A DNA stretch of 64,000 nucleotides, taken from positions 127,756,561 through 127,820,560 of the forward strand of contig NC_035448.2 of assembly GCF_002127325.2 (NCBI RefSeq), read 5' to 3'. Under the pieces are notes generated by a model. It ran no database searches. It had not been told where the DNA came from and was given only the letters and a program-made list of their open reading frames with translations. Positions 24,601-33,920 of this stretch are shown here, piece after piece. How positions within the stretch are numbered: position 1 is the first letter of the stretch; the number at the start of each line of letters is the position of its first letter. Both the position numbers and the translations under genes were made by a program. This DNA is from Helianthus annuus. Lineage: Eukaryota; Streptophyta; Magnoliopsida; Asterales; Asteraceae.

Positions 24601-26235
24601 TATTCGGATCACAAGAGCCTTAAACATTTGTTTAATCAGAGGGACCTAAACATGAGGCAGCGTCGATGGATGGAGACTTTAAATGACTATGATTGTGAAA
24701 TCCGATACCATCCAGGCAAGGCGAATGTAGTCGCCGATGCCTTAAGTAGGAAGGAAAGGGTGAAGCAGATAAGGATCAATGCCAAAAGCATTGAATTAAA
24801 GAACAGTTTGAATGAAAGATTGTTAGCCATGCAGTAGGAAGCTATGTTGGAGGCTACCTATCCAAATGAAAAACTGGGAGTCACTGCAGAACAGTTATCA
24901 TGTGGCAAGGATGGAATCCTAAGATTGAATGGACGAACATGGGTTCCAATCTATGGAGGACTTAGGGAAGTGATCCTTCAGGAAGCCCATAGTTCCAAGT
25001 ATTCTGTTCATCCTGGAAGTGACAAGATGTACCAGGATTTAAAGGCAAATTATTGGTGGATAGGCTTGAAGAAGTCTATAGCCACTTATGTGGCCAAATG
25101 TTTGACGAGTGCTCAAGTTAAAGCAGAACATCAGAAGCCGTCAGGTTTGCTGCAACAGCCTGAACTTCCCACCTGGAAGTGGGAGATGGTGACTATGGAT
25201 TTTATCACCAAGCTACCAAAGACAAAGTGAGGAAACGATACTATTTGGGTGATAGTGGATAGACTGACTAAGTCAGCCCACTTCCTACCTATTAAGGAGA
25301 CACACAGCTCAGATAAGTTAGCTCAGCTGTACGTGGATGAGATTGTATCTCTCCACGGAGTGCCAGTGTCTATCATTTCTAATAGGGATACAAGGAATAC
25401 ATCGCACTTCTGAAAAAGTTTTCAGCAATCCCTATGCACTCGATTAAACTTTAGCACAGCATATCATCCTCAGACGGATGGTCAGAGTGAGCGTACAATT
25501 CAAACGCTGGAGGATATGTTAAGAGCTTGTGTCATTGATCTAGGTGGAAGTTGGGATGATCATCTTCCACTGATTGAATTTTCATACAATAATAGCTATC
25601 ACTCTAGTATCCAAGCTGCACCATTTGAAGCTTTGTATGAAAGAAAGTGCAGGACGCCCGTTTGTTGGGCCGAAGTTGGAGATGTCCAACTAACAGGACC
25701 TGACATAGTCCTGGAGACGACAGACAAGATTATGCAGATAAGAGATCATCTCAAAGCTGCCAGGGATAGGCAGAAAAGCTACGCAGATAAAAGGCATAAA
25801 CCTCTAAAGTTTAAGGTTGGTGACAAAGTGTTACTGAAGGTATCACACTGGAAAGGGGTAATGCGATTTGGTAAGAAAGGCAAGTTAAGCCCCAAATATA
25901 TAGGACCATTCGAGATCATCGAATGCGTTGGAACAGTGGCTTACAAGTTAAATTTGCCTGAAGAGCTCAGTGGAATCCATAATGTGTTCCACATCTGCAA
26001 TATGAAGAAATGTCTAGCTGATGAGTCACTAGTCATGTCACATAAGGATGTGCACATTGATGAGAGCTTGAAATTTGTTGAGAAACCTTTGTCGATCGAG
26101 GATCGACAGGTTAAGAAGCTTCGAAAGAAGCATGTGCCAATTGTGAAGGTCAAATGGGATGCCCGAAGAGGTCCCGAGTATACGTGGGAGGTAGAATCCA
26201 CAATGAAAGAAAAGTACCCTCATTTGTTTCAGTAA
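21691..26235 (+). pseudogene. Tekay-like gag-pol, one frame with six nonsense codons
   Basis: From ATG 21691 the frame holds gag (blocks CSYKYFMSCKPRDF and GEALAWWRSLIQ, about residues 95-160), a CCHC knuckle [14 protein letters not shown] (near 22794), protease, RT with VFIDDILIY, RNase H ([20 protein letters not shown]), integrase (zinc region and core) and a C-terminal [16 protein letters not shown] chromodomain-like motif ending HLFQ. Stops lie at 22603, 22660, 22717, 24835, 25228 and 25411; all are in register, with no frameshift. The protease active site reads FNSGAD instead of FDSGAD (codon 22975-22977). The integrase zinc pair reads CLTSAQ where the element at 38254-42762 has CLTCSQ. 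The SDRD core motif reads SNRD. It would be non-functional even without the stops. Confidence 0.93.
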
Positions 26236-26271
26236 ATCTCGAGGACGAGATTTCTTTTAAGGGGGTGAGGA
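26234..26271 (+). other. Inverted repeat overlapping the stop codon, then polypurine tract
   Basis: aaatctcg (26234-26241) and cgagattt (26246-26253) overlap the TAA stop. The purine run aagggggtgagga (about 26259-26271) then abuts the 3' LTR and would prime plus-strand synthesis. Confidence 0.75.
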
Positions 26272-29200
26272 TGTAACACCTCGTAAAATCATACCCAATA
26301 AAAAAAGACACGTGTCATGTAAGGCAAACGTGTTATAAACCCGGATCAAGTTAAAAGATGTATGGTAGGATTTAAAAGTGTCGACATATTAATTAATACC
26401 TCTGAGCGACCTATTTATAAATCCCAAACCTTAATATATTTAATAAACATCTGATATATATAAACCTGGTTATACTTAATGGTAAGTAATTTAAATCTCA
26501 AAGAAATGGATTCTATGAGTGTTTACGACAATTTTACATTCAAGACATTTTCAAAAGAATCCAAGAACTTGTAAATGCATGGCATCACATGCAAGGGCAT
26601 TCAAGACCTGAATACATGGCCCCACTGTTGGAAAGAGGCATAAGAATCAGAGACATAAAAGTTGCATGGTCAAAGCCTAAGAGTTCACAAAATTTTTTCA
26701 TCTAATGAGGGCTTACGGACCGCAAGGAGGCCATCTTACGGTCCGTAAGGTGGCGGAGCTGGGCGAAAATAATTAAAAAGCAGATACGGACCGCAAAGCC
26801 AAGGGCTTATGGTCCGCAAGGTTTGTAACTGGGCATCTCAGATCAAGGTCGGTTGCGGACCGTATAGTTTTTAACTTACGGTCCGTAAGAGGTGCTTACG
26901 GACCGCAAGGACCTTTGCTTACGGTCCGTAAGGCTGTCGCTGGCAGCAGAAAATGGCAGTTGCCTGTTATAACCGGTTGCACCGCCTTAAAGAGCTGGTT
27001 TTCGAAATACTGGAGCATGGTCAATAGTTTTGCATGCATAGGGACACATGGGTTGATCAGGGAACTCTCAAAGGCTTGGGTGTGATGATCTTGTGCAATT
27101 TGGGTTGCTATATAAAGAGCTCAAGTTGCAACATTTTCATTTGCTCATTTCAATTGCACTTCAAGGACTTCTCTGGAGCTCTCTGGTCATCAAACAAGTT
27201 TTCTTAAGTTGCATAATTGTGCTTAGGAATTCAGTAAGCTTCCTTAACCTCTCTTAATTCAGTTTTATTAGTTTAATGGCCTAAAGGCAAACCCGTCGTA
27301 ATTAAGGTTTGACTTAGTAATTAATAACTAATGGTCCAGTCAATTCTTGAATTAAAAGTAGCTTTAAGTTGGTAATTATGTGGGTAATAAACCGTTAAAA
27401 GGGCACCCTCTGATTCCCACTTTAACTAGGTCAATTGTCGGGTCAAACTTGATTATAAAAAGTCAACAGAAAGCTAATTTTCAAATAAACGCATAATTAA
27501 CAACGTAGAAGCCATGCAACTTGTTTTATCACTCATATAACTTGGTAATTAATGTAAGAACATGTCTAAACATGTTCAACCCGACAATTTTCTGTTCAAG
27601 CTCGGTTCGGAACCGAAGGTCGCAAAGTAGACTTTTTCTTTGACTTTCAGTTCTGACAATGTAGCATATTTTAGAAACGCCTTAGAGCTCTTTTAGGACC
27701 AGGTTATAGGTTAGTGTAACCCTCTGAGGTTATACAATTTGGTTCCTTAGTTATCCGATTCGTATGCATGTTTCCGTTATATGCCTAAATGTTGACTATT
27801 ATGCCCTTTTGACCTTAAAACAAGATTTTTGAAAATGTGAAAGAATAGAAACATTTATTACTGAATTATAAACTGTTCCCTAAAATTTGACATCAGTTTG
27901 AGGTCTAGATTAGGAGTTATGCTCAATAGCGTAAATGGAAAGCTTTTTATTAATTAAACGACATAATTAGCATATAGCATAGTTAAACCCAAATTTTGAT
28001 ACCAAACTTTTTACCCAGAGATATAAAATAATATTTTGGGATTTTTAAAGATTTTTATTTATTTTTTGGCTGAGCATAACATAGGGTTCTAGCTTTGATT
28101 CGGTAATTGTCGGTTATACCCTTTTGGCCTATAAAATGAGTTTTACATAACATTTTTATAGCAAACCTTTTGCTACTAATCTTATATGATAAATAAAATA
28201 TTTTAAGCCTTCTGGAATGATAAAAATACCAGCTTTTCTTATAAAACCCGGAAATCGCTTAAAACCACATTTTTACGCGTTTTAAACGCATAATATTTAT
28301 TAAAACTACTTTAAGTATATAAGACTTAATACCTACTAATATTTTAGTAAATTTTTATACTCTAACAGTAAGCAAAAGTTTTAAACTCAAATTTCCAGAT
28401 TTGACCTTTAAACCTTATGTGAAATTACCAAAATGCCCCTTCGGTGCATAGTTTGGTTATAAACAATAAATTTCACATATATGTAATATCCTACTGATAT
28501 AACTTATTAAATTAAGTATTTTTACTGATTATATCAGACCTGAAAATCAGATTTATATTTAATCTCTTTTATTACCTTTTAAATGACCAAAATACCCCCT
28601 ACGGGGCTAAATTTGAGTTTAAATTCGTTTTGGGCATAATGGAAGATATCTTACTGATGTCACAACATATTTAAGGCATATTAACTTAGGAAACCTGTAT
28701 ATGATTCTTATGGTTGCCCGTTACGTATTTTTTGCATTCGGTTCGGTTTATGTAGCTAGTTTGCATAAATTGACCGAAACGAGTCAAACCTTGTCATTTT
28801 TGTCTCAAAATCCAGAATGTGTTTAGTTTACCCATATTATACAAATCTTCAAACTTGTCGGGTCTAAATCACATTCTATTCCGGTCTTCGCTTAATCGTG
28901 CGTTTGAACCGTATAGATTCCTTTAAAACTAACCGGTCTAAGTTAGGCTTAATTAAGACCCGTTAGGAATCTAATAGGTTATTAAAAACCTTCGTTCCAG
29001 ATTAGGAGCCCAGTAAAAGCTACTTGCACTCGCTGATTGTGATATATATACTTGCTCAGGTAAATACTTTTAACTTATTTTCCCATATACGGGCTTGGGG
29101 TACGGTATATAAAATACCGCTTGGTCGGGCATTGAATTTTTTATCGTATGAAGGTTAATTTATTGAAATGGCCCGTTTAAATTGTTTTGTTTGCTTAAAG

Positions 29201-29861
29201 CCTTTGGGGGGTTAATGACAATGTCCCGGATATCCTTGGCATCATTCATTGAAATGGCCACCACCTTAGCACTGGGTGTAGGCATACACCTGCCAGTGAA
29301 TATATAAATAAAAAGGTATAACCGCCAGTTCGAGAATAACGATTATATCATGTGGTGTGTCTATTAATCTTTAACCCGGTATTCAGTCCGGGCTACTGAA
29401 CGTATAACGAACATGTAATTCTTTTACAAGTTTATATATAAATAATTATCCCAATTTATAAAATACTTTTGTGCCTTGTGCATTCAAATCAATTTTCCTA
29501 AACCTTTTCAAAATGAGTCAGTTAATTGTATTTACCGGTGTAAACTGACGTATTTTCCAAAAGGCTAAATGCGGATACTAATCGGAATAGGATGGCCTCT
29601 CCTAGCATCAATAAAAGAGTCTTGCAAGCTTAGATGCCTTTGAATCTGTTGAACAATGTTTCTATTAAATTTTGATCCGCCTGTGGATCTTTTTCAACCA
29701 TTTGTAATACTTGATATTAGTCTTCATTTGGTTTGAAATATATCTATCTTTTGCTCCCGCTGTGCATTTAAATTGTGTTGTTTGACTATGACGATATCAA
29801 CTACGTCACGATACTCCCCACCGGGCCCACCGGTAATACGTGGAAATATCGGGGTGTGACA
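26272..29861 (+). repeat. 3' LTR of the Tekay-like element (3590 bp)
   Basis: Colinear with 16040-19566. The palindrome array recurs at about 26712-26933 and the TATA box at 27109-27117. It has 66 bp (29455-29520) absent from the 5' LTR and lacks about 8 bp near 29340. Scattered substitutions amount to a few percent by eye. Confidence 0.93.
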
Positions 29862-30637
29862 CATCACAACATAAATGTTCATACATTTAACACCCTAACT
29901 CAAGTGTTCATATTCTTGTCATAAAACCCACTTAGCACACATATGGGTAATCATCAAATCCTTAGTCTTTAACACTAATTCAGCAAGTTTTCGACTAGGG
30001 TTTGTTTTCTAAACATAGATTCATCTTAGTTTCACCCAAACTTCAATCATTCAAGCTTGAATATCAATTATCATAAGTTCATCAAAAATCTCAACTTCAT
30101 AATACCTTATGATCCCCAAGATTTGGTGATCACGAATTTGTGTTCATGCATTTGATTTGGGCTAGATTTGACCTTCAATTTTGTTGATTTTGGGTGAACT
30201 AGGGTTTCACCCATTTTGGTCTCTGATGTTCGATCCAGAACACACACTTTGTGTGTGTTTGGATTTTTTTATTTTTGTTTTAATAATAATTATTTTCACA
30301 CTTAACCCTTTTAGTCCCTCTAGTTTCTAAAAGTTATAAAAAGGTTACTAAATCAAGTTCCTTCATTATTTTAAAATACTTAACTAACTAGGTTGATATT
30401 CCTAGTTACTTAGTGGGTCCCGGGAGTTATAACCCGTTTTATTTTATGTCCCGTTAACTTGGGCTTCTTAGAAACTTACTTTTCTCAAAGCATTTATTCT
30501 CCTTTTAATTAGTATCAAGTTTATTCATTTAAATCCTAATATTTACCGGGCTAATTTTTATCACTAACGATATTTTACCCGTCGTCACTATTAACGTGGT
30601 TTGATTACCAAACCCGTTTTTGGGGTGTTACAATAAC

Positions 30638-31531
30638 GGCCATTGTTTTGTTAACATACCGAACCGAAATGACTGAACAACATTTGTAACGATACCGATA
30701 TTTATTTTTAATGTTATTTTACTTTCGATGAACTGGCACCATATCGTTATCTTAACATAACGACCGAGCCAAGCAACATCTGTACCGGTAATGGATATCA
30801 TACCTTTATAATAGCGAATCAAGCTGAAACTGGACGTACAAAATCGAGTTTGCTACTGGTATTTATTATTATTGTTTTTGCTTTCGATAAGCTGACACCG
30901 TGTGGATATCGTACTGTACCAAACAACATCGGTATGACATGTATTCATTTTTATGATTTGTGGTTTCGATAATTTTTCATTTTTGCAACTTTGTATGTGA
31001 CGATAAATGAATATCGATATGTGGCGATCTAAATCAATCGATATCGTTCGAACACCATCGGTGTAAGCACATGTGTTCGTTTTTATCGATCTCGGTCGAT
31101 GTAAAACACGTGTTGCTTTCTATATGGAGTGCATGTATTGTATCAGTACTATAATATAACGAATCAATACCAATCCAATGCTCGCGGTAATGTCTCGCCG
31201 CAACTCGCGGTCAAATAACCAAGTTAAAATAAAACAGAAAACACTTAAATATATTACATAAAAATGTTATTAAAAAATAGATGAACAAGATGATAGGGAA
31301 AGAAGACACGTATAAGCGGAAAAGAATCCATAGCCGTGCCAATTACAAGTGAAGTATTATTTCATGTACATTATAACTTTAAAGAAAAACGATCTCTATA
31401 TTTTTAAGATTGAAGAAACACGGAATCACCGCAGAGGTGATTGGAACTGCTTTCTCTGAGAGGATGGAGAATCACAATCTATTCTTCCTATTGAATCTAG
31501 ATCTGCAATGGAGAAGAGAGAAAAGTGGAGA
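30638..31531. other. Unassigned repeat-like DNA
   Basis: Sequence built of short GATACCGATAT/ATCGATAT-like motifs (30640-31190) with CG-rich bits near 31175-31205 (gctcgcggtaatgtctcgcc). It may be a Helitron or MITE relic. No terminus or gene could be fixed. Confidence 0.35.
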
Positions 31532-31965
31532 TGTAGAGACGATGTTGGTGCAGTCATCTGTCGTCTTCGTCTTATGTCGAGTCTCGGGTTCGTTAAAGAT
31601 CAGATTAGGCATGAAATATGAAAATATTGAAGGCTGGCCGTTTGAAGACAAACTTCCGTCTGAATTGTTGCTGGCCGTTTGAAGTCTCACCGTTTGAAAG
31701 GTGACCGTTTGAAGGATGGCATGTCATCTTCAAACGGTCAGGTGTCTCCTATAAATACATGTCAAACGGTTTCAGTTGTAAGGTTCTGATTTTCGACGGC
31801 GAAGCCCTGTCAAAGTGTATTTGTACTGTAAAAGTGTTAAAGATCAATAATAGAGACAATTAAAAGTGAATACAAGCTGAACGAAGACCGAATCAATGAA
31901 TTCCGCCTCTGATTTGGTCTAAGCACTCTTCTGATAGACTCGTCAGGTCGTTTCACGATCCTACA
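31532..31965 (+). repeat. Isolated copia LTR (434 bp), near-identical to 32963-33396
   Basis: tgtagagacga...cacgatcctaca. It has the same length as the LTR at 32963-33396 and I count only two differences between them. No primer-binding site follows and no clear TSD flanks it (ggaga/gacga), so it is a solo or displaced LTR. It contains the CCGTTTGAA motifs, a 13 bp perfect dyad at 31702-31740 and a TATA box at 31750-31757. Confidence 0.85.
31702..31757 (+). promoter_or_regulatory. 13 bp perfect dyad and TATA box in the copia LTR
   Basis: tgaccgtttgaag (31702-31714) and cttcaaacggtca (31728-31740) are perfect inverted arms around 13 bases. tataaata follows at 31750-31757. The identical arrangement occurs in the second LTR copy. 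Confidence 0.85.
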
Positions 31966-32188
31966 GACGACCTGTAGGGAAATAATTCATTTTTTCCAGC
32001 TACAAAAGGTGTATATGCCCCATATCTCTTCACTTAACAATGAGGTGAAGACCTATGTATATAGGAGACATTGGTAACCCTAACCTCAATGGGCCAGACT
32101 CAGTTAGGGGTTGTCTCTACAAGCCCACAGCCTAGTGTAGTGTAAACTACAATGCGCTGAGCTTCGCGGGTTAGTGCGCAATAATAAA

Positions 32189-32316
32189 TAACATAATAAA
32201 ATGTGATAACATAAATGACCGATCGTTTGAGTCGGGTTCCATACCATACCTCTACAAAGATCCAAGACGTAGACAATTTCTTCTAGATTTGTTTGGTAAT
32301 TATCTTTATGTAATAA
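32189..32316. repeat. Direct repeat flanking the Pack-MULE, left copy
   Basis: About 128 bp from taacataataaaatgtg to ctttatgtaat recurs at 47171-47299 with roughly eight differences. The MULE sits at the start of the second copy, so this looks like an older tandem duplication rather than the MULE's own TSD. Confidence 0.75.
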
Positions 32317-32326
32317 ATAACATAAT

Positions 32327-32629
32327 GAGAAAAAATGCCCGTATAGTCCCTGTGGTTTTGCCTTTTTTCACCTATAGTTTCAAACTTTCTAAAATTACCT
32401 GAATAGTCCCCAAGTTTTCATTTTTTGTTCCCGGATAGTCCCTGGGTCTAACTTCAGTTTGTTTTCTCTGTTAAGAGGGTGTGAAATGACAAAAATACCC
32501 TTTTCTTAAAAGGCTAAACTATAGGGACTAACCGGGCATCTTCTTCATTTTTATTTATCAAACCCCACCACCACACTTCATCTTCAACCTCCACCCACCA
32601 TCACCCTCCTCCACCCTCCACCATCGCCG
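32327..32629 (+). repeat. Left TIR of the Pack-MULE
   Basis: Aligns along its whole length, inverted, with 46869-47170. It includes gttttctctgttaagagggt and ccaccctccaccatcgccg at its inner edge. Confidence 0.9.
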
Positions 32630-32855
32630 CACACCCCCTTTTCTCCTCTCCCCCTCGTTCTTCTGATCCAGCCTCAAATGGACACAGTGGGTGTCACGGC
32701 CCCCTTGCCCGGTTTGACCCGGTCCAGGAGCCGTGAGACAGAAAAACCCGTGGTATTCATGTTTACAGCGGAAGTCTTAACAGGATCGTTTTAAACTCGA
32801 AAATGCCCGAGTATTATTTATTTAATAATGCGGGATACACCCCATAATTTACAGT

Positions 32856-32957
32856 AGAGGAATATCACAGGAATTCCCTTTATTTTACAAAACATGTTTA
32901 TTTATTTATTTAATTTGAGCCACTACCTCAAGCTTAGGAGTGCTCCATAGCACTTGT
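32856..32957. repeat. 102 bp direct repeat, left copy
   Basis: agaggaatatcacaggaatt...gctccatagcacttgt is identical to 36976-37077. The unbroken LTR at 44383-45787 has this sequence once, so it is a target duplication around the copia fragment. Confidence 0.95.
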
Positions 32958-32962
32958 GTAGA

Positions 32963-33396
32963 TGTAGAGACGAGGTTGGTGCAGTCATCTGTCGTCTTCG
33001 TCTTATGTCGAGTCTCGGGTTCGTTAAAGATCAGATTAGGCATGAAATATGAAAATATTGAAGGCTGGCCGTTTGAAGACAAACTTTCGTCTGAATTGTT
33101 GCTGGCCGTTTGAAGTCTCACCGTTTGAAAGGTGACCGTTTGAAGGATGGCATGTCATCTTCAAACGGTCAGGTGTCTCCTATAAATACATGTCAAACGG
33201 TTTCAGTTGTAAGGTTCTGATTTTCGACGGCGAAGCCCTGTCAAAGTGTATTTGTACTGTAAAAGTGTTAAAGATCAATAATAGAGACAATTAAAAGTGA
33301 ATACAAGCTGAACGAAGACCGAATCAATGAATTCCGCCTCTGATTTGGTCTAAGCACTCTTCTGATAGACTCGTCAGGTCGTTTCACGATCCTACA
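32963..33396 (+). repeat. 5' LTR of the copia fragment (434 bp)
   Basis: Same as 31532-31965 apart from two bases. It is followed by tgtggtatcagagctc. It contains the same 13 bp dyad and TATA box. Confidence 0.92.
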
Positions 33397-33398
33397 TG

Positions 33399-33410
33399 TG
33401 GTATCAGAGC
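33399..33410 (+). other. Primer-binding site, tRNA-iMet type
   Basis: tggtatcagagc, two bases after the LTR end. Confidence 0.85.
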
Positions 33411-33615
33411 TCAGGAGGAAGAGTTCTTACCGTTTAGCTCGTTTTCGCTAGCAAATTCTGATTTTCTACACCTTCTGTTCAAAGCCGATACTTTTCACGG
33501 TTAAAATCAGTTCAAAACTTCACACTGTGTTCGGAATTGATAATAGACAAAGCCTTGAAAGTTTCAGCTTAAAATTCGAAGTAAAAATGGTGAAAATTGA
33601 CTAAAAACTGATGAC

Positions 33616-33876
33616 CGTTTGAACGAGAACAGAATCTGACCGTTTGAACTTGTCATCCAATCGTTTGAAAGAGTACCCTTCCGTTTGAAAAGGAGTCTAT
33701 CGTTTGAAACTGACATCCAATCGTTTGAATCAGGAACCTATCGTTTGAAATTGACACGTTCCGTTTGAAATGATGGTTTCCGTTTGAACTGATCGTTTGA
33801 AGCAGTCCTATCGTTTGAAGAGTATCACTTCCGTTTGAAGTTTACTTCCGATCGTTTGAACCAACTTTCGTTTGAA
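33616..33876 (+). repeat. 14-copy CGTTTGAA array in the leader
   Basis: Exact octamers start at 33616, 33641, 33662, 33682, 33701, 33722, 33742, 33762, 33781, 33794, 33812, 33832, 33853 and 33869. Steps are mostly 19-21 bp, with one 13. All are in the same orientation. The bases between are not conserved. The octamer is the core of the U3 dyad in the same element. Confidence 0.93.
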
Positions 33877-33920
33877 AGCAGATATAGTTTGAACTTGATA
33901 TTTAGCTTATTAATACTGTC

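Larger units (their letters stand above)
16040..29861 (+). mobile_element. Complete Tekay-like Ty3/gypsy chromovirus, 13.8 kb, inactivated
   Basis: 5' LTR 16040-19566 and 3' LTR 26272-29861 are colinear copies. The TSD catca is present at 16035-16039 and 29862-29866. Internal order: primer-binding site (19570-19582), a pre-gag ORF, gag, protease, RT, RNase H, integrase with a chromodomain-like tail, inverted repeat and polypurine tract. gag-pol is one uninterrupted frame from 21691 to 26235 except for six nonsense codons. It is structurally complete but cannot make its enzymes. Confidence 0.93.
13704..30632. repeat. Solo LTR (3.1 kb net) split by the Tekay-like element
   Basis: It begins TGTAACACCC at 13704 and ends GGGGTGTTACA at 30632. 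The pentamer ataac flanks both ends (13699-13703 and 30633-30637), an exact 5 bp TSD. Removing the inserted element and one copy of its TSD leaves 2336 + 766 = about 3.1 kb with no gag or pol. A cluster of GC-rich motifs (gcgggccgcgagag, cgcgggccgcaac, gcatcgcgtgtcgcg) lies at 14053-14150 in otherwise AT-rich DNA. Orientation is unresolved. Confidence 0.8.

Noticed and set aside
31410..31682. 90-codon frame and its antisense partner 31472-31690 (and 32906-33121)
   Set aside because: They run into copia LTR sequence and its boundary; the apparent conservation is LTR identity.
33616..33876. CRISPR-like array (regular octamers with variable spacers)
   Set aside because: Repeats are only 8 bp with 12-bp spacers inside a plant retrotransposon leader; not CRISPR.
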